A stretch of 64,000 bases of DNA from contig NZ_OMOJ01000001.1 in assembly GCF_900302505.1 (NCBI RefSeq), positions 868,001 to 932,000 on the forward strand, in the 5' to 3' direction. Each line of letters opens with the position of its first letter. Position 1 is the stretch's first letter. The translations under genes were made by a program, and so were the position numbers. Below, piece by piece: positions 17,086-26,524 of this stretch. The notes beneath the pieces are model-generated. The model searched no databases. It was given only the letters and a program-made list of their open reading frames with translations, and was not told where the DNA came from. Origin of the DNA: Pseudoprimorskyibacter insulae (GTDB taxonomy: Bacteria > Pseudomonadota > Alphaproteobacteria > Rhodobacterales > Rhodobacteraceae).

Positions 17086-17460
17086 ATGACGCACCCTGTA
17101 GACGTGCATGTCGGGAAGCGCATCCGCCACCGTCGTTGGCTGGTTGGGATGACACAACAACAGCTGGCCGAACATGTCGGAATCAAATTCCAGCAAATTC
17201 AAAAGTATGAAACTGGCGCCAACCGCGTAAGCGCGTCCCGCCTTTGGGACATTGCCGACGCGCTTGAAGTTCCGGTCAGCTTCTTCTTTGAAGGTCTGGA
17301 AGCGTCGAAATCGGGCGAGGAAACCGCTGCCGAAGCGATCCCTGCCGATCTCATGGGTGACAAGGAAGCACTGGATCTGATCCGGTCTTACTACGCGATC
17401 CCCGAACATCAGCGCCGCCGCCTGTTTGAATTGGCGCGCGTTCTGTCCGACGTCGCTTGA
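17086..17460 (+). CDS. XRE-family transcriptional regulator
   Basis: A 124-residue single-domain DNA-binding protein. The helix-turn-helix spans about residues 10-65 with GMTQQQLAEHVGIKFQQIQKYETG, the arrangement seen in the PhrR/PraR group of alphaproteobacterial regulators. A short C-terminal helix follows. The target genes cannot be inferred from context; hisN follows on the same strand after about 50 bases. Confidence 0.88.
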   Translation: MTHPVDVHVGKRIRHRRWLVGMTQQQLAEHVGIKFQQIQKYETGANRVSASRLWDIADALEVPVSFFFEGLEASKSGEETAAEAIPADLMGDKEALDLIRSYYAIPEHQRRRLFELARVLSDVA

Positions 17461-17510
17461 GGCAACGGCCCCACTGCGGTAGCACATGCCAACCGCAGAA
17501 TGAGGGCGCC

Positions 17511-18311
17511 ATGACACTCACGGACGATACAAAGCGCAGTCTAATCATGACTGCCGAAAAAATGGCCGACGCTGCACGCGCGGCCATTTTGCCATTTTTT
17601 CGCAGCACTGGTCTGGATACGGACAACAAACTGGCCGGCGGCTTTGACCCGGTGACCGAAGCCGACCGCGCCGCCGAACGCGCGATGCGCGCCGTTCTGG
17701 CCGAACACCGCCCCGATGATGCGATCCTTGGCGAAGAATACGGGCGCAGTGATGGATCAACCGGGCTGACATGGGTGCTTGACCCGATCGACGGCACGCG
17801 TGGGTTCATCAGCGGCACCCCGACATGGGGTATTCTGATTGCCGTGGGCGGCGATGATGGTCCCGCCTTTGGCATTGTCGACCAGCCCTATATTGGCGAG
17901 CGGTTCATCGGCGGGTTTGGGCTTGCTGAACTGCGCGGCCCCCATGGAACCCGTCCCCTGCGCACTCGGTCTTCCGGCAAGATGGACGACGCGATCCTGT
18001 TCACCACCTTCCCCGAGGTTGGCACGCCCGAAGATGCCGAAGCCTTTCGCCGGGTCGCGGCCAAGGCCAAGCTGACGCGCTACGGAATGGACTGCTACGC
18101 CTATGCTCTGCTGGCGTCGGGGCAGGTGGATCTGGTGATCGAATCCGGTCTGAACGCCTATGACATCCAAGGCCCGATTGCCGTGATCGAAGCCGCTGGC
18201 GGCATAGTCACCGATTGGCAGGGCGGCCCCGCGCATCAAGGCGGGCGGGCGCTGGCGGCGGCCAACCCCGCTGTGCACGCCGCCGCCATGGCGCTTTTGA
18301 ACGAAAGTTAA
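17511..18311 (+). CDS. hisN: Histidinol-phosphatase, inositol monophosphatase family
   Basis: A magnesium-dependent phosphatase of 266 residues. The IMPase motifs are present: EEYG with the metal-binding glutamates, DPIDGTRGFISG for metal and phosphate binding, and the C-terminal DIQGPIAVIEAAGG. The IDGTRGF variant is typical of HisN, which performs the histidinol-phosphate phosphatase step in alphaproteobacteria. Other his genes lie 34-38 kb away in the window and not beside it. The start at 17511 is preceded by GAGGG. Confidence 0.85.
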   Translation: MTLTDDTKRSLIMTAEKMADAARAAILPFFRSTGLDTDNKLAGGFDPVTEADRAAERAMRAVLAEHRPDDAILGEEYGRSDGSTGLTWVLDPIDGTRGFISGTPTWGILIAVGGDDGPAFGIVDQPYIGERFIGGFGLAELRGPHGTRPLRTRSSGKMDDAILFTTFPEVGTPEDAEAFRRVAAKAKLTRYGMDCYAYALLASGQVDLVIESGLNAYDIQGPIAVIEAAGGIVTDWQGGPAHQGGRALAAANPAVHAAAMALLNES

Positions 18312-18314
18312 CCC

Positions 18315-19649
18315 ATGTCCGAAACCCTGATCCGCAACGCCCATACGATTCTGACGATGAACGACCACCGGGCCGAGCTTCGGGGCGCGGATATTTTGAT
18401 CCGGGGCGGCGTGATTGCCGAAATCGGGCAGGGGCTGACCACCTCTGGCGCGGTGGTCGAGGCTGCGGGCTGTGTTGTAACGCCGGGCTTGGTAAACACC
18501 CATCACCACCTGTACCAAACCCTGACGCGGGCCGTGCCGGGCGGGCAGGATGCGCTGTTGTTTGGTTGGCTGAAAACGCTCTATCCGATCTGGGCACGCT
18601 TCACGCCCGAGATGATGCGGATATCCGCCCTGACCGGATTGGCCGAATTGGCCCTATCAGGCTGCACCATGACCTCGGACCATTTGTACCTTTATCCCAA
18701 CGGCTCGCGGCTGGACGATACGATTGATGCGGCGCTGGAAATCGGCATGCGGTTTCATCCCACGCGCGGCGCGATGAGCATTGGCGAAAGCGCAGGCGGT
18801 TTGCCCCCCGACCATCTGGTCGAGCGGGAAGAGGCGATTCTGAACGACTGTATTCGGGTCATAGACGCCCATCACGACCCGCGCCCCGGTGCGATGATCC
18901 GTGTTGGCATCGCGCCTTGTTCGCCTTTTTCCGTCAGCCGAGAGCTGATGCGCGATGCAGCGATTTTGGCCCGTGATAAGGGCGTCATGCTGCATACTCA
19001 TCTGGCTGAAAACGAAGAAGATATCACCTATAGCCTTGCGACCTTCGGCTGCCGGCCTGGCCAATATGCCGAGGATCTGGGCTGGACCGGAACGGATGTT
19101 TGGCATGCCCATTGCGTCAAGCTGGACGGGCGGGAAATTGACCTGTTTGCCCGTAGTAAAACCGGTGTTGCGCATTGTCCCTGTTCGAACTGCCGCCTTG
19201 GCAGCGGCATCGCGCCTGTGCGGGCCATGCGCGATGCGGGCGTGCCAGTGGGGCTGGGGGTCGATGGATCGGCCAGCAATGACGCGGGCAATCTGATGCT
19301 TGAGGCGCGCCAGACCATGTTGCTGCAACGGGTGGCCAATGGCGCGGATGCCATGAGCGCCCGCGAGGCACTGGAAATCGCCACGCGCGGCGGGGCTGAG
19401 GTGCTGGGCCGCGACGATTGCGGACAGATCGCGCTGGGCAAACGCGCCGATCTGGCGCTGTGGAACATCGCCGGTGTCGAAAGCGCCGGCAGCTGGGATC
19501 CCGCCGCCCTGCTGTTGGCCGGGCCGACCCGCGTGCAGCACTTATTCGTCGAGGGCCGCCAGATCGTGCGCGACGGGCAGGTGACGACGATTGACCTTGG
19601 CACAACGGTTGCGATGCAGAACCGCTTGGCGTTGAGGCTGGCGGGGTAA
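18315..19649 (+). CDS. 8-oxoguanine deaminase (amidohydrolase superfamily)
   Basis: A 444-residue metal-dependent deaminase of the amidohydrolase superfamily. The metal-binding HxH appears as NTHHHLYQT, a histidine is in LHTHLAE and another in HAHCVKL, with the aspartate in GVDGSASND. The CPCSNCRLGSG and ASNDAGNLMLEARQ stretches match 8-oxoguanine deaminases (conversion of 8-oxoguanine to urate), though isoguanine or another purine cannot be excluded. It starts 3 bases after hisN ends and converges on a guanine deaminase gene. Confidence 0.82.
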   Translation: MSETLIRNAHTILTMNDHRAELRGADILIRGGVIAEIGQGLTTSGAVVEAAGCVVTPGLVNTHHHLYQTLTRAVPGGQDALLFGWLKTLYPIWARFTPEMMRISALTGLAELALSGCTMTSDHLYLYPNGSRLDDTIDAALEIGMRFHPTRGAMSIGESAGGLPPDHLVEREEAILNDCIRVIDAHHDPRPGAMIRVGIAPCSPFSVSRELMRDAAILARDKGVMLHTHLAENEEDITYSLATFGCRPGQYAEDLGWTGTDVWHAHCVKLDGREIDLFARSKTGVAHCPCSNCRLGSGIAPVRAMRDAGVPVGLGVDGSASNDAGNLMLEARQTMLLQRVANGADAMSAREALEIATRGGAEVLGRDDCGQIALGKRADLALWNIAGVESAGSWDPAALLLAGPTRVQHLFVEGRQIVRDGQVTTIDLGTTVAMQNRLALRLAG

Positions 19650-19663
19650 AGGGTGGTTCGGGA

Positions 19664-19829
19664 TCGGATCGCTTGCGCGATCCGACAGGTTTGATTTTGG
19701 ATCGGATTGCTTTCGCGATCCGACCGGTTTTATTTTTTGAATCGGATTGCTGGCGCAATCCGACCGGGGCGAGGGGGCTTTGCCCCCTCGCGCTCCCCCG
19801 AGTATTTATCAGAAAGGTGAAGACAGGTG
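19664..19829. repeat. Three-palindrome plus GC-hairpin element, copy 1
   Basis: Three palindromes of 22 bases lie at 19664-19685, 19702-19723 and 19742-19763 (for example TCGGATCGC-ttgc-GCGATCCGA). They are followed by the hairpin CGAGGGGGC-ttt-GCCCCCTCG (19770-19790) and by CCCCCGAGTATTTATC with a tail ending in ACAGG. It lies between convergent genes, and related copies are at 26525, 45526 and 51444. Confidence 0.85.
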
Positions 19830-19857
19830 ATCGGCGCGGTCAGACGGGCGTGCGGCT

Positions 19858-21156
19858 TTAAGTGCCGATCTGTTTTTTGCCGCCTGCATAAACTGCCATG
19901 ATGGCGCGGTCGTCGCCCATCATGATCGTAGGAAAGACCTGTTCCCAGATGTCCTTGGCGCGGGTGGCGCGTTGGGCGATTGCCGGGGTGGAAGCCAGAT
20001 CGAGGATGCAAAGGTCGGCCTCATACCCCGGTGCGATCCGGCCGATTTTATTCGAGGCATGAAGCACTTGCGCCGATCCGGCGGTGGCCAGCCAGAGCAG
20101 CTGCGCCGGGTGCAGCGGCGTGCCGCGCAGCTGGCCGATCTCATAGGCGGCGGCCATGGTGCGCAGCATCGAGAAGGACGACCCGCCGCCGGTATCGGTG
20201 GCAAGGCCAATGGGTTGACCCGCCGCCATCAGCCCGGCCATGTCAAAGAGGCCGGACCCGATGAAAGTGTTGGAGGTCGGGCAATGCACCAGCCCGGCAC
20301 CGATCTCACGAAGGCGGTCCTTTTCGCGCGCCTCTAGGTGGATGGCGTGGCCATAGAGCCCGCGTGCACCTAACAGGCCGTGGGTTTCGTAGGTATCAAG
20401 ATAATCGCGGGCGTTTGGGAACAGCCCGCGCACCCAAGCGATTTCGTCGACCTGTTCGCTTAGGTGCGTTTGCATCAGGCAATCGGGGTGTTCCGCCCAA
20501 AGCGCCCCCAGCGCGTTCAACTGGTCAGGGGTTGAGGTCGGCGAGAACCGGGGCGTGATGACATATTCCAGCCGGTCCTGTCCGTGCCAACGCTCCAGCA
20601 GCGCCTTGCTGTCATCATAGGCCGATTGTGGGCTGTCGCGCAGCCCATCGGGCGCGTTGCGATCCATGCAGGTTTTGCCCGCATAGGCGCGTAGGCCCCG
20701 CGCGATCGCGGCGCTGAAAAAAGCATCAACGCTTTGCGGATGGATGGTGCAATAGCTGCAAACCGTGGTGGTGCCATTGGCCAGCGTCAGATCAAGGTAG
20801 CGGTCCGCCACGCCCTGGGCATAAGCGGCATCGCCAAAGCGCATTTCCTCGGGGAAGGTGTAGCTGTTCAGCCAGTCGATCAGCCGCTTGCCCCAGCTGG
20901 CAATGATCCCGGTCTGCGGATAATGCACATGGGCGTCAATGAAACCGGGAAGGATCAGCGCGTCGCCGTAATCGGTTGTTTTTGCTTGCGGGTTTTCCTT
21001 GCGCAACGCCTCTGCCGTGCCGGTGGCAACAATGCGCCCGCCGTCGATCAGCACCGCGCCGCGCCGTTCCACCGTCAGGGCTTCGGTTGCGGGGGCGTCA
21101 AATGGGTTGGCATGGGTCAGAAGGACTTGTCCTGTCAGCAGTTCCGGGTTTTGCAT
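19858..21156 (-). CDS. guaD: Guanine deaminase
   Basis: A 432-residue amidohydrolase that turns guanine into xanthine. The family signatures are clear: PGFIDAHVHYPQT with the zinc histidines, the middle QTHLSEQVDEI, HCPTSNTFIGSG, and ATDTGGGSSFSMLRTM with the catalytic aspartate. The open frame runs much further upstream, but the ATG at 21156 (MQNPELLTG) has GGAACG before it and matches the family start. It converges on the 8-oxoguanine deaminase gene, so the two purine deaminases share one intergenic repeat element. Confidence 0.92.
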   Translation of the reverse strand: MQNPELLTGQVLLTHANPFDAPATEALTVERRGAVLIDGGRIVATGTAEALRKENPQAKTTDYGDALILPGFIDAHVHYPQTGIIASWGKRLIDWLNSYTFPEEMRFGDAAYAQGVADRYLDLTLANGTTTVCSYCTIHPQSVDAFFSAAIARGLRAYAGKTCMDRNAPDGLRDSPQSAYDDSKALLERWHGQDRLEYVITPRFSPTSTPDQLNALGALWAEHPDCLMQTHLSEQVDEIAWVRGLFPNARDYLDTYETHGLLGARGLYGHAIHLEAREKDRLREIGAGLVHCPTSNTFIGSGLFDMAGLMAAGQPIGLATDTGGGSSFSMLRTMAAAYEIGQLRGTPLHPAQLLWLATAGSAQVLHASNKIGRIAPGYEADLCILDLASTPAIAQRATRAKDIWEQVFPTIMMGDDRAIMAVYAGGKKQIGT

Positions 21157-21285
21157 CGGGCGTTCCTTTGTCGCGTCGGGATCAGAGTAATTCTGCAATT
21201 GCGAAAGGTAAATTGGCGCAGTCCTCTGTTGCTTGGCAAATTCATCTTCTATTCTGATGCCGAACGACCAGACCAGGGTGGGCCC

Positions 21286-22677
21286 ATGACGCAAACCGAA
21301 CCGCAAATGATCGACGCCGGTGATGCCCCTGAAGACGGTTATGAGCTGAGCCGTCGCTTGGTCGCCGCGATTTTGTATGCGGTGGATGTGTCGGACCGGG
21401 AAAAGCTGGTCGATCTGATGGAGCCGCTGCACGCGGCCGACATCGCCGACCTTCTGGAACAGATCAACGCCTATGACCGGATGCGTCTGATCCGGCTCTA
21501 TGACAAGGAATTCGACGGCGAGATCCTGTCCGAACTGGACGAGTCCATCCGCGAGGATGTGATCGGCATCCTGAAGCCCGAAGTTCTGGCCGACGCCGTT
21601 CGGGAATTGGATTCGGACGATGTGGTCGACCTGCTGGAAGATCTGGACGACAGCCAGCACGAGGCCATTCTGGACGCGCTGGAAGACAGCGACCGGGTCG
21701 CCGTCGAACAATCGCTGAACTTCCCTGAATATTCGGCGGGCCGCTTGATGCAGCGCGAGGTGGTCATGGCCCCCGACCACTGGAATGTGGGCGAGGCGAT
21801 TGACCATCTGCGCAGTTCCGAAGACTTGCCCGAACATTTCTACCACGTCGTGCTGGTCGATCCGCGCCTGCGGCCAGTGGGCAATGTCACGCTGGGCAAG
21901 CTGATGCGGTCGCGGCGGGATGTGGCGCTGAAGTCGATCACCGAAGAGATGTTCCACATCATCCCCGCCACCCGCGACGAAGGCGATGTGGCCTATGCGT
22001 TCAACCAGTATCACCTGATCTCGGCCCCGGTGGTCGATGAAAACGATCGGCTGGTCGGGGTGATCACCATCGACGACGCGATGGCGGTTTTGGACGAAGA
22101 ACACGAAGAGGACATCATGCGCCTTGCTGGTGTGGGCGAAGGCTCGCTGTCTGACCGGGTGATCGAAACCACGCGCCAGCGGTTCCCGTGGCTGGCGGTC
22201 AACCTTGTGACGGCGGTTCTGGCTTCGTTGGTGATTGCGCAATTCGAAGCGGCCATCACGCAGGTCGTGGCGCTGGCGGTTCTGATGCCGATTGTGGCGT
22301 CGATGGGCGGCAATGCAGGCACGCAATCGCTGACGGTGGCGGTGCGGTCGCTGGCCACCAAGGACTTGACCGGGTCGAACGTCTGGAGGGTTATCCGACG
22401 CGAGGTGCTGGTTGGGCTGGTCAACGGGCTGGCCTTTGCCGTGGTGATGTCGATCATCGGGGTCTTATGGTTCGGCTCGATGCAGCTTGGCTATGTGATC
22501 GGGGCTGCGATGGTCATCAACTTGGTCGTCGCGGGACTGGCCGGAACGGCCATTCCGGTGCTGCTGGAAAAGGTCGGCGTTGATCCGGCGCTGGCCTCGG
22601 GGGCCTTTGTAACCACGGTGACGGATGTGGTTGGGTTCTTTGCCTTTTTGGGGCTGGCCGTCGTGGTGCTGCTATGA
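21286..22677 (+). CDS. mgtE: Magnesium transporter MgtE
   Basis: A 463-residue magnesium channel. The cytosolic N domain covers about residues 25-150 with many acidic residues. Two CBS domains follow (residues about 150-280), then five membrane helices with the selectivity region MPIVASMGGNAGTQS. This order is exactly that of MgtE, in which magnesium binding to the N and CBS domains closes the pore. The gene overlaps the folate cyclo-ligase gene by ATGA. Confidence 0.94.
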   Translation: MTQTEPQMIDAGDAPEDGYELSRRLVAAILYAVDVSDREKLVDLMEPLHAADIADLLEQINAYDRMRLIRLYDKEFDGEILSELDESIREDVIGILKPEVLADAVRELDSDDVVDLLEDLDDSQHEAILDALEDSDRVAVEQSLNFPEYSAGRLMQREVVMAPDHWNVGEAIDHLRSSEDLPEHFYHVVLVDPRLRPVGNVTLGKLMRSRRDVALKSITEEMFHIIPATRDEGDVAYAFNQYHLISAPVVDENDRLVGVITIDDAMAVLDEEHEEDIMRLAGVGEGSLSDRVIETTRQRFPWLAVNLVTAVLASLVIAQFEAAITQVVALAVLMPIVASMGGNAGTQSLTVAVRSLATKDLTGSNVWRVIRREVLVGLVNGLAFAVVMSIIGVLWFGSMQLGYVIGAAMVINLVVAGLAGTAIPVLLEKVGVDPALASGAFVTTVTDVVGFFAFLGLAVVVLL

Positions 22678-23231
22678 CGCTGGATGCCAAAGCCGCCGCC
22701 CGCAAATCCGCCTTTGCCGCCCGCAAGGCCGCGCATGAGACCGCAGGGCCGGGCCGCGCGGCCAAGCTGAGCGAATTTCTGGCAGGCTATCGCGGGGTGC
22801 CCTTGGCAGGCTACATGCCCATTCGGACCGAGATTAGCCCGCTGCCCGCCATGGCCGAGGCCGCAGCCTATGGCCCTGTCGGCGTTCCGGTGATCGAGGC
22901 TGCGGCCACGCCGCTGCGCTTTGCCCGGTGGGAGCCGGACGCGCCCGTGGTCGCCGGGGCGTTCGGCGCGCAGATCCCCGCGACGCTTGAATGGATCCGC
23001 CCTGAGATCGTCATCGTGCCGTTGGTCGCCTTCGCCAAGGATGGTCACCGGCTGGGATACGGCGGGGGGTTTTATGACCGCACGTTGGAATTGCTGCGCC
23101 AATCAGGCCCGGTTTTGGCTGTCGGCTTTGCCTATGCCGCGCAAGAGGCGCAGGCCCTGCCGATTGAGCCCACCGATCAACCGCTGGACCTGATCATTAC
23201 CGAAACCGCCATTCTATCGCCCAACACGTAA
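22674..23231 (+). CDS. 5-formyltetrahydrofolate cyclo-ligase
   Basis: A 185-residue cytoplasmic enzyme that converts 5-formyl-THF to 5,10-methenyl-THF with ATP. Family features are the basic N-terminal KAAARKSAFAARKAA segment, the substrate stretch AGYMPIRTEI and the C-terminal signature RLGYGGGFYDRTL. Its start codon overlaps the mgtE stop (ATGA), so translational coupling is likely. Confidence 0.9.
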   Translation: MTLDAKAAARKSAFAARKAAHETAGPGRAAKLSEFLAGYRGVPLAGYMPIRTEISPLPAMAEAAAYGPVGVPVIEAAATPLRFARWEPDAPVVAGAFGAQIPATLEWIRPEIVIVPLVAFAKDGHRLGYGGGFYDRTLELLRQSGPVLAVGFAYAAQEAQALPIEPTDQPLDLIITETAILSPNT

Positions 23232-23788
23232 TGCGGGCGCCGGGCTGGGTCATGACTTGCTGAACCGGGGCGCGCTGGCCCCCCAATACCATGCCCGAAA
23301 TCTCAGGTCTGCAAGACTGGATGCGCGATCCCACGGGACAGCGGTTTCTGCGGGAGAGCAGGGTTTCCCCGAATATTTCTACCCGCCCGTTCTTCCGTTG
23401 ATGATGTTGATCGTCGCTCTGGACGCCAGCGTCTTTCGCGAATGGTCGATTGAGAAGCCGGGGCGGCGCTGGCTGAGGCTGACGCTATACCTGATGGCGT
23501 CTGCCACGACACGATGTGACCAGCGGGCGATGCCCGGATGAGAGGTCGCGGCGCGGCTGGTCCTGTGCAAAGCGCCCGCCGTCATGACGATGGACATTGT
23601 CGCCGCCTTGGCGCTGATCGCGGGCCATTGGTTGGGGGGGGCAAACGGTCAAGCGGTGCGTCCGTGGCGTGAAATGCGCCGCTGGACATAGCAGTCAACC
23701 CGATCACGCGCCGGCATGGGGGCACGGGTTGACGCGGCGTGCCTTTTGCCTCTTGGCGAAGGCTTTGGTTCCGGGGTAGGTCACTTGC
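23232..23788. pseudogene. 557-bp gene-poor stretch with possible decayed coding remnants
   Basis: No intact gene is convincing. Short open pieces read like eroded protein, for example MPEISGLQDWMRDPTGQRFLR from 23291 that soon meets a stop, and a frame near 23400-23540 with PVLPLMMLIVALDAS. A third piece near 23583 reads MTMDIVAALALIAGHWLGG. They lie in different frames, which would fit a frameshifted membrane-protein gene, but I cannot name a parent family. Confidence 0.3.
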
Positions 23789-24601
23789 ATGAAGATACTC
23801 TTTCTTGGGGATGTGGTGGGCCGCGCCGGGCGCGATGCCATCACCGAACGTTTGCCCGCCCTGCGCGAGGCATGGAAGCTCGATTTCGTTGTGGTCAACG
23901 GCGAGAACGCCTCAAACGGCGCTGGCCTGACTGCGGATCATGCCAAGGGGCTGCTGGCCGCAGGGGCCGATTGCATCACGCTTGGCGATCACGCGTTCGA
24001 CCAGCGCGAAATGCTGACATTCATCGAATCCGAACCGCGCATCTTGCGCCCGCTGAACTATGCCAAAGGCGCACCGGGCCACGGGTGCCGGTTGTTCTCG
24101 GACGCGAGGGGCCGCAAGATCTTGGTCGCGCAGGTGCTGGGGCAGGTGTTCATGAAACGCGCCTTTGACGATCCGTTCTCAGCCGTGGACGAGGTGCTGC
24201 GCCGTCACCCCTTGGGCGGGCAGGCGCAGGCGATCCTGCTGGATGTGCATTGCGAGGCCACGTCCGAAAAGATGGGCATGGGCCATTTCTGCGATGGCCG
24301 TGCCAGCGTTGTGGTCGGCACGCATACCCATGTGCCGACGGGCGATGCGCAAATCCTGCCGGGCGGCACTGCGCTGCTGTCTGATGCAGGGATGTGCGGC
24401 GACTATAATTCGGTGATCGGCATGGACAAGGCTGAACCCATGCGCCGTTTCATCACCGGCATGTCCAAAGGCCGGTTCCAACCCGCCTTGGGCGAGGCAA
24501 CCCTGAGCGGGGTCTATGTCGAAACGGACGACCGCACCGGCAAGGCGACCCGTGTCTGCATGGTTCGGCAAGGCGGGCGGTTGGAGCAATCGGGGCCGTA
24601 G
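23789..24601 (+). CDS. YmdB-family metallophosphoesterase
   Basis: A 270-residue calcineurin-like phosphoesterase of the YmdB (TIGR00282) family. The metal-binding pattern is visible as FLGDVVGRAGRD, VVNGENASNG, TLGDHAFDQ and the late VVGTHTHVPTGD. YmdB enzymes cleave 2',3'-cyclic nucleotides and cyclic nucleotide phosphodiester bonds in vitro. It is a stand-alone gene on the same strand as its neighbours. Confidence 0.9.
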   Translation: MKILFLGDVVGRAGRDAITERLPALREAWKLDFVVVNGENASNGAGLTADHAKGLLAAGADCITLGDHAFDQREMLTFIESEPRILRPLNYAKGAPGHGCRLFSDARGRKILVAQVLGQVFMKRAFDDPFSAVDEVLRRHPLGGQAQAILLDVHCEATSEKMGMGHFCDGRASVVVGTHTHVPTGDAQILPGGTALLSDAGMCGDYNSVIGMDKAEPMRRFITGMSKGRFQPALGEATLSGVYVETDDRTGKATRVCMVRQGGRLEQSGP

Positions 24602-24724
24602 GCGCGGGCACAACCCTTGCAACGAAATGGCGAGCCGCTGATTTGCCGCACTTGTACCAATCTATGCGCCCCGGCAAACTGACGGGTGCATATCGCCCTT
24701 AGTCTTGATAGGCAAAGACCTTAG

Positions 24725-26509
24725 ATGTTGACACAGTTTCTGGAAATTGGCCCAACCGGCCACGCGCTTCTGGCTTTGACCATTGTGATCGGCATGTTCG
24801 TCATGTTCCTGCGCGAAACCTACCCGACCGAGGTCGTGGCCATGGGCGGGGTCGCGGTTCTGTTGGCCTCGGGCACGTTGCCCTATGATGACGCGCTGCG
24901 GGTGCTGTCCAATCCCGCGCCCTGGACCATTGCCGCGATGTTCATCGTGATGGGGGCCTTGGTGCGGACCGGGGCCTTGGACGCCTTTACCCAATTGGCG
25001 GATCGCAAGGCCAAAAGCAGCCCCAGACTGGCGATCTTTCTATTGATGAGCTTTGTCGTCATCGCCTCGGCCATCGTGTCAAACACGCCAGTGGTCGTCG
25101 TCATGATCCCGGTCTTTGTGCAATTGGCCCGGACGATGGATATATCGGCATCCAAGCTTTTGATTCCACTCAGCTATGGCGCAATCTTGGGCGGTACGCT
25201 GACCCTGATCGGCACCTCGACCAACCTGCTGGTGGACGGTGTTGCCCGCGCCAACGGGATGGAGGCGTTCTCGATCTTCGAAGTCACACCGCTGGCGGCC
25301 ATTCTGGTGGTCTTCGGCATGGCGTATCTCTATTTCCTTGGGCCGGTGCTGCTGCCTGAGCGGGACAGCATGGCGAACCTTCTGTCTGACCGGTCGCGGA
25401 TGAAGTTCTTCACCGAGGCCGTCATTCCCCCCGAAAGCAACCTTGTTGGCCGCGATGTTCTGAGCGTTCAGCTGTTCAAACGCGAAGGCGTGCGCCTGAT
25501 CGACGTGATCCGCGGCGATGCCTCGCTGCGCCGCAACCTCAATGATGTGACGCTGCAAGTGGGCGACCGCGTCGTGCTGCGCACCCAGATCACCGAACTT
25601 CTGAGCCTTCAGCGCAACAAATCGCTCAAACGGCTCGATCAGGTGGGCGCGGTCGAAACCACCACCGTCGAAGTGCTGATCACTCCGGGTTGCAAGATGA
25701 TTGGCCGCGCACTTGGCTCGCTGCGTCTGCGTCGCCGGTTCGGTGTTTATGTTCTGGCGGTGCACCGCCGGAACCAGAATATCGGTCGCCAATTGGACGA
25801 TCTGGTTGTTCGGGTCGGCGATACGCTGCTGCTGGAAGGCGCGCAGGCCGACATCCAACGACTGGCGCAGGAAATGGACATGGTCGACGTCTCGACCCCC
25901 TCGGCCCGCGCCTTCCGTCGCAGCCACGCCCCCATTGCTATCGGTGCGCTGCTTGGCGTGGTGGCACTGGCGGCGTTCGGGCTGGCCCCGATCCTGCTGC
26001 TGTCTGTGCTGGCGGTGGCCATCGTGCTGCTGACCCGCTGCATTGATGCCGATGAGGCCTTCAGCTTTATCGAAGGCCGCCTCCTGGCGCTGATCTTTTC
26101 CATGCTGGCCATCGGGGCCGCGCTTCAAGCCTCGGGGGCAGTCGGCCTGATCGTCTCGGCCGTGGCGCCCGTCTTTACCCACCTGCCTGCGCCTTTGATC
26201 ATTTGGGCGATCTACCTGCTGACATCCATCCTGACAGAGCTTGTGTCGAACAATGCGGTCGCCGTGGTCATGACCCCGATCGCGATCGGGCTGGCCCAAG
26301 CCTTGGGGATCGACCCGCGCCCGTTGGTCATCGCGGTGATGATCTCGGCCTCGGCCAGTTTCGCGACGCCCATCGGGTATCAGACCAACACGCTGGTCTA
26401 CGGTCCTGGCGGCTATCGGTTCAGCGACTTCATGAAGGTGGGCATTCCGTTGAACCTGGCGATGGGCGTCCTGACAGCGCTGTTGGTGCCGGTGTTCTGG
26501 TCATTCTAA
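24725..26509 (+). CDS. SLC13-family permease with two TrkA-C domains
   Basis: A 594-residue inner membrane transporter. About eleven hydrophobic helices are split by a cytosolic insert (about residues 215-385) that contains two RCK_C/TrkA-C modules, recognisable by repeated VGDxxLLxG-like stretches. The SLC13/DASS signatures SNTPVVVVMIP and GTSTNLLVDG in the first half are mirrored by LVSNNAVAVVMTP and GYQTNTLVYGPGGYRFSDF in the second. Relatives move sulfate, dicarboxylates or other anions with sodium; the substrate here is unknown. Confidence 0.88.
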   Translation: MLTQFLEIGPTGHALLALTIVIGMFVMFLRETYPTEVVAMGGVAVLLASGTLPYDDALRVLSNPAPWTIAAMFIVMGALVRTGALDAFTQLADRKAKSSPRLAIFLLMSFVVIASAIVSNTPVVVVMIPVFVQLARTMDISASKLLIPLSYGAILGGTLTLIGTSTNLLVDGVARANGMEAFSIFEVTPLAAILVVFGMAYLYFLGPVLLPERDSMANLLSDRSRMKFFTEAVIPPESNLVGRDVLSVQLFKREGVRLIDVIRGDASLRRNLNDVTLQVGDRVVLRTQITELLSLQRNKSLKRLDQVGAVETTTVEVLITPGCKMIGRALGSLRLRRRFGVYVLAVHRRNQNIGRQLDDLVVRVGDTLLLEGAQADIQRLAQEMDMVDVSTPSARAFRRSHAPIAIGALLGVVALAAFGLAPILLLSVLAVAIVLLTRCIDADEAFSFIEGRLLALIFSMLAIGAALQASGAVGLIVSAVAPVFTHLPAPLIIWAIYLLTSILTELVSNNAVAVVMTPIAIGLAQALGIDPRPLVIAVMISASASFATPIGYQTNTLVYGPGGYRFSDFMKVGIPLNLAMGVLTALLVPVFWSF

Positions 26510-26524
26510 GCCTAGTCAAAAGGC

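Noticed and set aside
20734-21285. N-terminal extension of mgtE by 184 residues
   Set aside because: The extension overlaps the guanine deaminase gene in reverse and is absent from the MgtE family; the ATG at 21286 matches the family start.
21157-22326. N-terminal extension of guanine deaminase by 390 residues
   Set aside because: It is antisense to mgtE and not part of the family; the ATG at 21156 has a ribosome site and correct start.
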